Position numbers and translations under genes: made by a program. A DNA stretch of 58,341 bases from Paenibacillus validus NBRC 15382 (GTDB lineage: Bacteria > Bacillota > Bacilli > Paenibacillales > NBRC-103111). The notes under the pieces are model-generated. The model ran no database searches, was not told where the DNA came from, and worked only from the letters and a program-made list of their open reading frames with translations. The stretch is from contig NZ_BIMH01000035.1 of assembly GCF_004000985.1 (NCBI RefSeq), positions 1-58,341 of the forward strand, given 5' to 3'. Below are positions 1 through 8,775 of the stretch, piece by piece (position 1 is the first letter of the stretch; every line of letters begins with the position of its first letter).

Positions 1-2
1 GC

Positions 3-1877
3 GAGACGGCCGAGCGGCTGCGCCTCGCCGCGGGCGAGCTCGCGGACGTTGCGGCGGTGCAGTCGCTGCGCCGTTCGCTGCTGGAGAAGGCGGAGCGGCT
101 TGCCGGCAACCGCTTCACGATCGCGCTGTTCGGGGCTTTCAGCGCAGGCAAATCGTCGTTCGCCAACGCGTTGATCGGCGAACGGGTGCTGCCCGTTTCG
201 CCGAATCCGACGACGGCGGCGATCAACAAAATCATGCCGCCCGATCCGGAAGCGGGCTGGCCGCACGGAACGGCCAAAGTGCGCATGAAGAGCCGCGACC
301 GGCTGATCGCCGACGTGTTGTACTCGCTCGAGGTGCTTGGCGAGAAGGCCGTTACGATCGAACAGGCGCTGCAGGCGATCGGCGGGTTGAAGGCCGACCG
401 GATTCCGGGCAAGGGCAAGCCGCATTATGCGTTTCTCCGTGCCGTTCAGCAGGGCTGGAGCGGCATGAGCGATTTCCTCGGGCAGGAGCTGCGCATCACA
501 TCGGATGAATTCGGCGGTTACGCCGCGGACGAATCCAAATCGTGCTTTGTCGAACTCATCGAATTATATTATACGAACCCGTTGACGGAGCAGGGCGTCG
601 TGCTGGTCGATACGCCGGGAGCGGACTCGATCAACGCACGTCATACCGGCGTCGCCTTCGACTATATCAAGAACGCGGACGCGATTCTGTTCGTCACGTA
701 TTACAACCATGCGTTCTCCCACGCCGACAAGCAATTTCTGCTGCAGCTCGGCCGGGTCAAGGACAGCTTCGAACTGGATAAAATGTTTTTCATCGTCAAC
801 GCCGCCGACCTCGCTTCCTCGGCGGAGGAGCTGGAAGGTGTCGTCGGTCATGTCGAAAGCAATTTGCTTCAACACGGCATTCGCCATCCGCGCATTTATC
901 CGCTCTCCAGTTATTACGCCCTGGAAGGCAAGCAGAACGGCGATCCGCAGACGACGGAGCAATCGGGCATCGTTCGCTTCGAGCGGGACTTCGTCCGCTT
1001 CACCTTCGGGGAACTGACCGACATCGCGGTCAGAGCCGGCGAAGCGGACATCCGCCGCGCGGCGGACACGCTGCAGCGCTGGATCAACAGCGCGAAGAGC
1101 GATGCGGCCGACCGGGCCAAGCAGGCGGAAGAACTGCGCAGCGCCCTGCGAACGAGCGCCGCCCGGCTGGAGCAGGACGCCGATAAGGCTGACGTCCGGG
1201 AGCTCGGCAAGGAAATCGAGGAGCTGCTGTATTATGTCAAGCAGCGATCTTCATACCGTTTCGGCGAATTGTTCAACGTGGCGTTTAACCCTTCGCTGTT
1301 CCGTGAAGACCCGCGCGACGCCAAAGTGGTGCTGCAATCGGCTTGGGAAGACCTGCGCCGGATGATCTCCTTCGATTTGTCCCAAGAGATTTTGGCCACG
1401 ACGCTGCGTATCGAGAACAAGATCAACCGGATGGCGAAGCAGGCGGCTGACTCGTGGACGGAGACGATACGTACGGAAATTCCTTCATTCGAGCCTGCCG
1501 ATGTGCAGCCGTTCAAGCTGCGTACGCCGGAGTTGACGGACACGCTGCTGGCGGACGAGGTGCAGACGAAGTGGTTGGCGTCCTTCTTCAAGAATGCGAA
1601 GCAGTTTTTCGAAGGAGAGGGCAAGTCACAGCTGCGCAAGGAGCTGGAAGCGAAGCTGAACGATCCGATGCGCCGCTTTACGGAAGCGCAAGCCGCCCGG
1701 CTGGAGGAGGCTTACGCCGATCAATTGCGCAGCGTCATCGCCGAGCTGGCGGGGCAATGGCGCACGGCGCTTGAAGAGCAGGCCGAAGGGCTGCTTGAGG
1801 CGCTCGACATGAAGCTTGACTTGGAAGCGTTGAAAGAAAAGCATAGCCGCCTGCTGCAGTATTTGCCGCCGAGCTAA
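3..1877 (+). CDS. Dynamin-family GTPase, C-terminal part (5' end outside window)
   Basis: The reading frame is open to the left edge, so this is the 3' portion of a longer gene. It shows a dynamin-type GTPase domain: P-loop GAFSAGKSS (about nt 132-158), G3 switch DTPG (about nt 610-621) and a G4-like NAAD in FFIVNAADLA. About 300 residues of charged helical/coiled-coil sequence follow, as in the stalk of bacterial dynamins. Bacillus DynA (YpbR) is a tandem fusion of two dynamin units of about 1190 residues that acts in membrane fusion and repair. The open 5' end fits this being the second unit of such a fusion, but only one GTPase domain is visible. A hairpin terminator follows the stop. The family call is firm; the DynA identity is inferred. 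Confidence 0.85.
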   Translation, partial: ETAERLRLAAGELADVAAVQSLRRSLLEKAERLAGNRFTIALFGAFSAGKSSFANALIGERVLPVSPNPTTAAINKIMPPDPEAGWPHGTAKVRMKSRDRLIADVLYSLEVLGEKAVTIEQALQAIGGLKADRIPGKGKPHYAFLRAVQQGWSGMSDFLGQELRITSDEFGGYAADESKSCFVELIELYYTNPLTEQGVVLVDTPGADSINARHTGVAFDYIKNADAILFVTYYNHAFSHADKQFLLQLGRVKDSFELDKMFFIVNAADLASSAEELEGVVGHVESNLLQHGIRHPRIYPLSSYYALEGKQNGDPQTTEQSGIVRFERDFVRFTFGELTDIAVRAGEADIRRAADTLQRWINSAKSDAADRAKQAEELRSALRTSAARLEQDADKADVRELGKEIEELLYYVKQRSSYRFGELFNVAFNPSLFREDPRDAKVVLQSAWEDLRRMISFDLSQEILATTLRIENKINRMAKQAADSWTETIRTEIPSFEPADVQPFKLRTPELTDTLLADEVQTKWLASFFKNAKQFFEGEGKSQLRKELEAKLNDPMRRFTEAQAARLEEAYADQLRSVIAELAGQWRTALEEQAEGLLEALDMKLDLEALKEKHSRLLQYLPPS

Positions 1878-1899
1878 TCCGGGTGGCGGGCCGTCCAAA

Positions 1900-1950
1900 C
1901 CTCCGATTTCTAGCCTTACGGCGAAGTCGGGGGTATTTTTTTGTCTTTTT
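1900..1950 (+). terminator. Rho-independent terminator after the dynamin gene
   Basis: An 11-bp stem (1900-1910 with 1923-1933, including two G-T pairs) is followed by a T-rich run to 1950. It lies upstream of the M23 peptidase gene and rules out a start for that gene at 1941, which falls in the T-run. Confidence 0.75.
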
Positions 1951-2036
1951 CGACGCAAGGTCTCATATACATGTGGGGATGCGGAGCACACCCGCCCGGG
2001 AGCGCGAAGAACGTAAATTTCAGGGAGGTAGAGACG

Positions 2037-3476
2037 TTGAAGAACTCGACACGTCTGTGGAAGCGTACGTTAGGAACGATTCAATGGGTCACGGCCTTTG
2101 CTGTCATTGTCACCGTTGTGCTGTCAGGCCGGTGGTTTATCAAGGCGCAAAGCATTCCGCGCTATGATGTGTTTCTGGACGAACAGCTGATGGGAACCGT
2201 CTCGGATCCCGATGTGGTGAAAAGGTGGAAGAACGAACGTTACGAGGAAATGGAACGCCAACAGCCGAATTTACGGGTAACCTCGAATATGGAGAGGCTT
2301 CATTTCGTGGGCAACGAAACGTTTCACGGTGTTATCGATAACGAAGCCGTTATTGCCGCGCTGAAAGACAGAATCGTGTTTTATTTCTTTGCTGCGGAAA
2401 TCCGCATTGACGGCAAATCGGTCGGGGTTGTGAAAGATGTAGCTGCGGCCGCCGAACTGCTGGAGCAGATTAAAGCTCCATTCCTGCCGTCCCCGGACGG
2501 GAAGAACAAAAGAGTGCGGGCGTTATCCGCCGAATTCGTCGGATCCTCCCCGGATTCCGCAGTTGCCGCAGCCGAAGCGCGGACAACCGGTACGTTCGTC
2601 CAAGACGTCAGCATCAACGAGACGCTCGTCAAGCCCGGGAAGGTCGAGGCTTCCGACGTAGTGAAGGAACGCATATTATCAGGGGCCTACGAAGCGCAAA
2701 CGTATACGGTGGAGCGCGGCGACTGCTTGTCCTTAATCGCCCAGAAGTTTGCGATCCCGCTCGAGACGCTTCGGGCGAACAATCCGGAAATTAAACGCGA
2801 TTTGATCCGCGTCGGGCAGAAGCTTGCGATTACAGTGAAACAGCCGCTGCTTACGGTCAAAACGACCGAGCTGCGCACCGAACAGAGGAAGGTGCCCAGC
2901 GGCGTCGTTTATGAGAAGGATGACAGCCTGAGGGCCGGCGTCATTCAAATTGTATCGCAAGGCAAGCCCGGGCTTAAGAAGGTGACGGTTCAATCGATCC
3001 ATGTGAACGGGCGGTTTACGGAACAATCGACCGTAGGCGAGGAGTTGTTGGAAGCGCCGGTGCAAACCGTCGTCAAACAAGGTACGAAAGTGATTGCCGG
3101 CGCCGGGTCCGGCAAGTTCGCCATGCCCGTACTGCGGGGCGAAGTGACGAGCCAATTCGGGCTGCGCTGGGGCAAGTCGCACAACGGCACCGATTTTGTG
3201 TCCGAGCAGCGGGGGATTATGGCGTCCGACAGCGGCAAGGTCGTTTATGCCGGTTGGAAGAGCGGATATGGCAATTGCATTGTGATCGACCATGGGAACG
3301 GGTATGAGACGCTTTACGGACATTTAAGCAAAATCGAAGTCAAGAAGGACGAATTCGTCACCAAAGGCGAAAAAATCGGCGTGATGGGAAGCACCGGAAA
3401 TTCAACGGGCGTCCATCTGCACTTTGAAATTATTAAGAACGGTTCCCAGCAAAACCCGATGAAATATTTGAGTTGA
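2037..3476 (+). CDS. Membrane-anchored LysM/G5/M23 peptidoglycan endopeptidase
   Basis: The protein of 479 residues starts at TTG 2037, chosen because GGGAGG lies 8-9 nt upstream; an upstream in-frame ATG at 1941 lies in a terminator T-run. One N-terminal membrane segment (TIQWVTAFAVIVTVVLSGRW) anchors it. After a region of about 150 residues come a LysM domain (about 222-266, beginning YTVERGD), a G5 domain (about 270-350) and an M23 zinc metallopeptidase domain (about 365-475). The zinc ligands are visible as HNGTD and HLHFE. M23 enzymes of this layout cut peptide cross-links of peptidoglycan outside the membrane, and LysM/G5 bind the wall. It may serve in growth, division or sporulation; nothing here decides which. 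Confidence 0.9.
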   Translation: MKNSTRLWKRTLGTIQWVTAFAVIVTVVLSGRWFIKAQSIPRYDVFLDEQLMGTVSDPDVVKRWKNERYEEMERQQPNLRVTSNMERLHFVGNETFHGVIDNEAVIAALKDRIVFYFFAAEIRIDGKSVGVVKDVAAAAELLEQIKAPFLPSPDGKNKRVRALSAEFVGSSPDSAVAAAEARTTGTFVQDVSINETLVKPGKVEASDVVKERILSGAYEAQTYTVERGDCLSLIAQKFAIPLETLRANNPEIKRDLIRVGQKLAITVKQPLLTVKTTELRTEQRKVPSGVVYEKDDSLRAGVIQIVSQGKPGLKKVTVQSIHVNGRFTEQSTVGEELLEAPVQTVVKQGTKVIAGAGSGKFAMPVLRGEVTSQFGLRWGKSHNGTDFVSEQRGIMASDSGKVVYAGWKSGYGNCIVIDHGNGYETLYGHLSKIEVKKDEFVTKGEKIGVMGSTGNSTGVHLHFEIIKNGSQQNPMKYLS

Positions 3477-3699
3477 CCCGCAGGACCTCCGCCGCTATAA
3501 ATCCCCCTTGGGCATGTTAGTTCATTCCGGCCCTATACACCATCCTATATTTCTGCCTGACTTTCTCTGTCCGCACCTTATACAAGTAGTATACAGCATA
3601 GGCATAAGTCCGTACATTTGCAAATCGGTCAATGAACGGCTACTCTAAAAAGTATAGTGGATGCTGTGACAAAATTAGACATGGGATCGGGGGAGAAGC

Positions 3700-4665
3700 A
3701 TGAGCTCTACACGCTGGTTATGGCGTTCCGTCGGCTTCGGGGCGCTTCTGTCCACAGCGGTATGCGCTGCCGGCTTTGCGTATGCCGTCAATCAAATCAT
3801 ATTCCCGCAAGCGGCTTCAGGGGTAGGCACCGGTTTTGTCGGTACCGTACCTGCACCCGCTGCAAATGAAGGGGCGGCGGCGCCATCCGAACCACAATCC
3901 GGTCAAGCCTGGGAAGCGAAAACGCAGATAAGGATCGCAGCGCTCGGCGACTCGTTAACCGCCGGTACGGGGGATATTACGGGCAAAGGGTATGTGCGCA
4001 GCGTACGGGACAAGCTGGAGCAGCGACTCGGCAAACCGGTGTACGTTTATAACAATTTTGCGATTCCGGGGTTCCGCACGACCGATTTGTTGAAGGATTG
4101 GGAGGCCAAGAAGGACATCGCGAGGTCGATTTCGGAATCGGATCTCGTTCTGCTCACGATCGGCGGGAACGATTTATTTCAAGGCGGCGAAGGCATCTTC
4201 AACGCGCCGAACAGCCAAGCCGGCCAAGCCTCCAAGCCTGATGAAGCGAACCCAGGCGAAGGAACGGAGGACCGGACTGCAGCGCCCGTCCCGTCAGGCT
4301 CCGACGTTCAGCTGGGTGAAGCGTTCAACCCGCAAGCGGCACTCACGCGGATGCCGGAGGCGCTCCAGCGGCTGGAGCAGATCATCGACCGGGTGAGCAA
4401 GGCGAATCCGAATGCGCGCGTCTTGTACGTCGGGCTGTATCATCCTTTTCTCGACATCGATAAAGACCGTGCCGGCGCTCCGATCATCCAGCGCTGGAAT
4501 ACGGCCGCTTTCGAAATCGCAAGCCGTTACCCGAATGTAACGGTCGTTCCGACGTACGATTTATTCGAGCTGCAGGGCTCGAAATATTTATACACCGATC
4601 ATTTTCATCCGAACCAGCAAGGCTATGAGCGTATTGCCGAGAGGATCGCGGACATTTTACAGTAA
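3700..4665 (+). CDS. Secreted or membrane-anchored SGNH/GDSL hydrolase (YpmR-like)
   Basis: The 321-residue protein starts at ATG 3700 behind GGGGGAG. An N-terminal hydrophobic segment (residues 9-30) acts as signal peptide or anchor, then a low-complexity Ala/Pro/Gly linker. The SGNH blocks are clear: ALGDSLTAGTG (block I, catalytic Ser), GGNDLF (block III, Asn) and TDHFHP (block V, Asp and His). Such enzymes hydrolyse lipid or carbohydrate esters on the outer membrane face. An insert of about 60 residues rich in Gly/Glu/Ser after the GGND block is likely a disordered loop. The ABC transporter genes start 17 nt after its stop, so the three genes probably form one unit. The substrate is unknown. 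Confidence 0.85.
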   Translation: MSSTRWLWRSVGFGALLSTAVCAAGFAYAVNQIIFPQAASGVGTGFVGTVPAPAANEGAAAPSEPQSGQAWEAKTQIRIAALGDSLTAGTGDITGKGYVRSVRDKLEQRLGKPVYVYNNFAIPGFRTTDLLKDWEAKKDIARSISESDLVLLTIGGNDLFQGGEGIFNAPNSQAGQASKPDEANPGEGTEDRTAAPVPSGSDVQLGEAFNPQAALTRMPEALQRLEQIIDRVSKANPNARVLYVGLYHPFLDIDKDRAGAPIIQRWNTAAFEIASRYPNVTVVPTYDLFELQGSKYLYTDHFHPNQQGYERIAERIADILQ

Positions 4666-4682
4666 ACGGGGGAGAGAGGGTC

Positions 4683-5654
4683 ATGGCGGAGCGGACGAGC
4701 AAGGGCAGGGACGCCGACATCGTCTTGTCGGTGGAAGGGGTTAAGAAGAAGATCGGGAACAAGCTTATTATCAAAGGCATTTCGTTCGATGTTCGTGCCG
4801 GTGAAATCTTCGGTTTCTTGGGCCCGAACGGGTCCGGTAAAACGACGACGATCCGGATGCTGGTCGGTTTAATCAAGCCGACGGCAGGCGAGATTCACAT
4901 CTGCGGGTACAACGTGCTCAAGCAGCACGAGGAAGCGCTGCAGTACGTCGGCTGTATCGTCGAAAATCCGGAGCTGTACCCGTATTTAAGCGGTTGGGAG
5001 AACCTGGAGCATTTCGCCCGCATGCTTCCCGGGGTGACGGAGAAGCGCATCCGCGAGGTAGTGGAGATCGTCGGCATGGACGCGCGCATCCGCGACAAGG
5101 TGAAGACATACTCGCTCGGCATGCGGCAGCGGCTCGGTATTGCGCAGGCGCTGTTGAACGATCCGAAGCTGCTCATCCTGGACGAGCCGACGAACGGTCT
5201 CGATCCGCAAGGCATCAAGGAGCTGCGCGAATTTATTCGCCGCCTCGCCCGGACGGGACTAAGCGTGTTCGTGTCGAGCCACCTGCTGAGCGAAATTCAG
5301 CAGCTGTGCGACCGCGTTGCGATTATAAGCCACGGCGAGGTGCTGCAGGTTGGCGAAGTGTCTTCGCTCGTCGACGAATCGGCGAGCAGGGTCGTCTGGA
5401 GCGTGCGGCCGGCCGGCAAGGCGCTGCAGGTGCTGGAGCCGCACGGCGCGGGTACGGACACGCCGGGTCTGAGCGCAGATGCGGGTTCGGACGAGCAGCC
5501 GGCGAGGATCGCCATGCAGATGAACCCGGACGATATCCCGCTGTTGTCCAAGCGTCTGATTGAAGCGGGGGTTGAGCTGCACGGCATCGAAATCAAGCTT
5601 CCGACGCTGGAAGATTTATTCTTGAAAGTGACGGAGGGTGAGCGCATTGGCTAG
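4683..5654 (+). CDS. ABC transporter ATP-binding protein (BcrA/CcmA type)
   Basis: The 323-residue cytoplasmic ATPase starts at ATG 4683 after GGGGGAGAGGG. Walker A is GPNGSGKTT, the signature YSLGMRQRLGIAQALL, Walker B LLILDEPTNGLDP, and the H-loop VSSHLL. A C-terminal extension of about 100 residues is typical of exporters that pair with ABC-2 permeases. The permease gene overlaps its 3' end. Family members export drugs, bacitracin-like peptides or sodium; the substrate cannot be read from sequence. Confidence 0.9.
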   Translation: MAERTSKGRDADIVLSVEGVKKKIGNKLIIKGISFDVRAGEIFGFLGPNGSGKTTTIRMLVGLIKPTAGEIHICGYNVLKQHEEALQYVGCIVENPELYPYLSGWENLEHFARMLPGVTEKRIREVVEIVGMDARIRDKVKTYSLGMRQRLGIAQALLNDPKLLILDEPTNGLDPQGIKELREFIRRLARTGLSVFVSSHLLSEIQQLCDRVAIISHGEVLQVGEVSSLVDESASRVVWSVRPAGKALQVLEPHGAGTDTPGLSADAGSDEQPARIAMQMNPDDIPLLSKRLIEAGVELHGIEIKLPTLEDLFLKVTEGERIG

Positions 5655-6639
5655 CTTGTACGGGCTTGTGATGAACGAAAGCATCAAGATGGTCAAAAAG
5701 AAACGGCTGCTCGTCGTGCTGCTCATCCTCGCGGCGATCATTCCGATGTTCACCTACGCCCAGATGAAAGTGGCGCAAAACAATCAGAAGCAGTTCGGCA
5801 CGACCGACTGGCGCGTGGAGCAGCGTCAGAAGGTGCGCGATTACACGCAAAGGCTCGGCAGCGCGAGACTTCCGGAGGAGTGGAAGCAGCGTTTGCAGGT
5901 TGAAGTGAAGCTTGCCCAATACTATTTGGATAAAGATGTGAATCCCGCTTCGCCGAACGGGGTAACCTTTACAGTAACGTTCGTTCAAAACGCCGTCGGC
6001 TTGTTTATTCCGCTGATGGTCATGGTCATCGCCGCCGATATCGTCTCCGGCGAGCATACGAGCGGGACGATCAAGCTGCTGCTGACGCGGCCGGTGCCCA
6101 GGTGGCGGGTGCTTCTCAGCAAGCTGATCACGCTCATCTTGTTCACTTCCGTCGTCGTCGTGGCCACAGCGCTGCTCAGCTACTTGATCTCGGGGCTCTT
6201 CTTCGGTTACGGGGGATGGGATATGCCGCGGCTGCTCGGCTTCTCGGTGACGGGAACGGACGTCGATTTCTCCCGCGTTCGCGTGGTGGAGCAGTGGTTT
6301 TACCTGCTGCTTGAGCTGGGGCTCGTCTGGTTTGCGGCCGTTGCCGTGGCGATCATGACGATGATGATTTCCGTGCTCGTCCGCAGCACGGCGGCGGGTA
6401 TGGGCATCATGCTGGCGGTGCTAATTTCCGGCACGATCTTGACAAGCATGGTCTCCTCGTGGGAGACGGCGAAATATTTATTTATGGTCAATCTTGACCT
6501 GACGGATTACTTGACCGGCGGTCTTCCACCCATCAAAGGGATGGACCTGCCGTTTTCGTTAACGGTGCTCAGTGTCTGGGTCGCGTTGTCGATCCTCGTA
6601 TCATTTGCCGTTTTCACGAAAAAAGATGTGTTGAACTAA
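5647..6639 (+). CDS. ABC-2 type transporter permease
   Basis: This is the membrane partner of the preceding ATPase, about 330 residues. An N-terminal membrane segment follows MNESIKMVKKKRLLVVLLI, then an extracytoplasmic stretch and at least five more membrane segments. The motif VSGEHTSGTIKLLLTRPV is the conserved cytoplasmic coupling region of ABC-2 permeases. I prefer TTG 5647, which lies 9 nt after GGAGG; the in-frame GTG 5638 abuts that site. Either start overlaps the end of the ATPase gene, implying translational coupling. Confidence 0.88.
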   Translation: MASLYGLVMNESIKMVKKKRLLVVLLILAAIIPMFTYAQMKVAQNNQKQFGTTDWRVEQRQKVRDYTQRLGSARLPEEWKQRLQVEVKLAQYYLDKDVNPASPNGVTFTVTFVQNAVGLFIPLMVMVIAADIVSGEHTSGTIKLLLTRPVPRWRVLLSKLITLILFTSVVVVATALLSYLISGLFFGYGGWDMPRLLGFSVTGTDVDFSRVRVVEQWFYLLLELGLVWFAAVAVAIMTMMISVLVRSTAAGMGIMLAVLISGTILTSMVSSWETAKYLFMVNLDLTDYLTGGLPPIKGMDLPFSLTVLSVWVALSILVSFAVFTKKDVLN

Positions 6640-6658
6640 TCCGTTCAAATGTTATAAT
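6631..6658 (+). promoter_or_regulatory. Putative sigma-A promoter of parE
   Basis: TTGAAC (6631-6636), a 16-nt spacer and TATAAT (6653-6658) lie about 130 nt upstream of the parE start. The -35 overlaps the end of the ABC permease gene. Confidence 0.65.
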
Positions 6659-6786
6659 GCATGTTAGCTGAAAGCATACTTGGACGATTTGGCAGAAATG
6701 GACAAGCGGTCCAAGTTCGTCACCTTCGGCTAATGAAAACTCAGCGAAACTTTGATTTCTCGTGCTGTGTTGTTTGGGAGGCTGCG

Positions 6787-8760
6787 ATGACGGAACAACT
6801 CGATTTGTTTGGAAATACAACGGCGGCGCCTGCGGATTACGGGGCGGACGATATTCAGGTGCTCGAAGGACTCGTTGCGGTGCGCAAGCGCCCGGGGATG
6901 TATATCGGCAGCACCACGACGTCCGGTCTGCATCATCTGATCTGGGAGATCGTGGATAACGCGGTGGACGAGCACTTGGCCAAGCACTGCTCGCAAATCG
7001 ATGTGATCATACATAAGGACCAATCGGTGACGGTGCAGGATAACGGCCGAGGCATCCCGACCGGTATGCACAAAACGGGCATTCCGACACCGCAGGTGGT
7101 GTTTACAATTTTGCATGCGGGCGGTAAATTCGGCGGCGGCGGATACAAGAAATCCGGCGGCTTGCACGGCGTCGGCGCATCCGTGACGAACGCGCTGTCC
7201 GAATGGCTCGAAGTGGAAATTTACCGCGAGGGCAAAGTGCACCGCCAGCGGTTTGAATATTGGGTTGACGATACCGGGAAAGAGCATGTCGGCGAGCCCG
7301 TAACCGGTCTTGAAGTGATCGGCAATACGCGCAAAACCGGCACGAAAGTGACGTTCAAGCCCGATAAGCGGGTATTTCAGGGCGGCACGACGATCAATTA
7401 CGATACGTTATCTGAACGTTTGCAGGAGATCGCGTTCCTGAACTCGGGTCTGAAAGTAACGGTGAACGACCTGCGCAACAATAAAGAGGACGTATTTCAA
7501 TACGAGGGCGGCGCGAGTCAGTTCGTCCAGTTTTTGAACGAAGAGAAGAACGTGCTGCACGACGTCATTCATTTTATGGGGGAACGCGACGAGATCGAGG
7601 TCGAAGTAGCGCTGCAGTACAACGACGGCTACACGGAGACGCTCGCTTCGTTCGTCAACTCGATTCCGACGCGCGGCGGGGGTACTCACGAAACCGGATT
7701 CAAGACGGCGTATACGCGCGTTATGAACGATTACGCGCGGAAAGCTGGACTGCTCAAGGAGAAGGAGAAAAATCTCGACGGTCAGGATTTGCGCGAGGGA
7801 CTGATGGCAGTCATCAACATCAAGATGGGCGAGGTCGAATTCGTCGGACAGACGAAAGATCAGCTCGGCAGCGCCTCGGCGCGAAGCGCGGTCGACGCGG
7901 TCGTGTCCGATAAGATGGCTGTGTTTCTCGAGGAAAACCCGCAGGTCGCGCAAATGATCATGAAGAAGGCTATCCAGTCGGCCCGTGCGCGCGAGGCGGC
8001 CCGTAAGGCGCGGGAGGAAGTGCGCAGCGGCAGGAAGGGCAAGAGCGAGAGCTCGAACCTCGGCGGCAAGCTGACGCCCGCGCAGTCCAAAGATTATACC
8101 CGCAACGAGCTGTTTATCGTCGAAGGGGATTCGGCAGGCGGTTCGGCCAAGCAAGGACGCGATTCGAAGCATCAGGCGATTTTGCCGCTCAAGGGCAAGC
8201 CGATGAATCCCGAGAAGGCGAAGCTGGCCGACATCATGAAGAACGACGAGTACAAGGCGATTATCGCCGCTATCGGCGCGGGTGTCGGACCGGAATTCGA
8301 AGTTTCCGAAAGCAATTATGCCAAAATCATCATCATGACCGACGCCGACACCGACGGCGCGCACATTCAAGTGCTGCTGCTTACGTTTTTCTACCGTTAC
8401 ATGAAGCCGTTGATCGACGCCGGCAAGGTGTATATTGCCCAGCCTCCGCTGTTCAAAGTGACCAAGAAATCGGGTAAATCCAGCGAAGTGCGTTACGCCT
8501 GGACGGACGAGCAGCTGCAAGCGCTCATGAAGGAGCTCGGCAAGAGCGTTGAGATTCAGCGGTATAAAGGACTCGGCGAGATGAACCCGGATCAGCTGTG
8601 GGAAACGACGATGGATCCGGCGACCCGCACGCTTCTTCAGGTGCAGATCGAGGATGCGGCCAAAGCCGAGAGACGGGTGTCTACGCTCATGGGCGACAAG
8701 GTCGATCCGCGCAAACGCTGGATTATCGAGAACGTCGACTTCACGGAATATGAAGAATAA
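6787..8760 (+). CDS. parE: DNA topoisomerase IV subunit B
   Basis: The 657-residue ATPase subunit of topoisomerase IV decatenates daughter chromosomes together with ParC. I place the start at ATG 6787, 7 nt after GGGAGG; the open frame extends further up but has no ribosome site there. GHKL ATPase motifs include EIVDNAVDE, DNGRGIP and GGLHGVGASVTNALS. The TOPRIM region shows EGDSAGGSAKQGRD, ILPLKGKPMNPEKAK and TDADTDGAHI, and the end has QRYKGLGEMNP. PEKAK and the pairing with parC downstream distinguish it from GyrB. Only 15 nt separate it from parC. Confidence 0.96.
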   Translation: MTEQLDLFGNTTAAPADYGADDIQVLEGLVAVRKRPGMYIGSTTTSGLHHLIWEIVDNAVDEHLAKHCSQIDVIIHKDQSVTVQDNGRGIPTGMHKTGIPTPQVVFTILHAGGKFGGGGYKKSGGLHGVGASVTNALSEWLEVEIYREGKVHRQRFEYWVDDTGKEHVGEPVTGLEVIGNTRKTGTKVTFKPDKRVFQGGTTINYDTLSERLQEIAFLNSGLKVTVNDLRNNKEDVFQYEGGASQFVQFLNEEKNVLHDVIHFMGERDEIEVEVALQYNDGYTETLASFVNSIPTRGGGTHETGFKTAYTRVMNDYARKAGLLKEKEKNLDGQDLREGLMAVINIKMGEVEFVGQTKDQLGSASARSAVDAVVSDKMAVFLEENPQVAQMIMKKAIQSARAREAARKAREEVRSGRKGKSESSNLGGKLTPAQSKDYTRNELFIVEGDSAGGSAKQGRDSKHQAILPLKGKPMNPEKAKLADIMKNDEYKAIIAAIGAGVGPEFEVSESNYAKIIIMTDADTDGAHIQVLLLTFFYRYMKPLIDAGKVYIAQPPLFKVTKKSGKSSEVRYAWTDEQLQALMKELGKSVEIQRYKGLGEMNPDQLWETTMDPATRTLLQVQIEDAAKAERRVSTLMGDKVDPRKRWIIENVDFTEYEE

Positions 8761-8775
8761 ACGGGGGGCAGCAAG

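Noticed and set aside
1941..2036. Longer N-terminus of the M23 peptidase from ATG 1941
   Set aside because: This ATG lies in the T-run of the upstream terminator and has no ribosome site; TTG 2037 with GGGAGG fits better and places the membrane anchor near the N-terminus.
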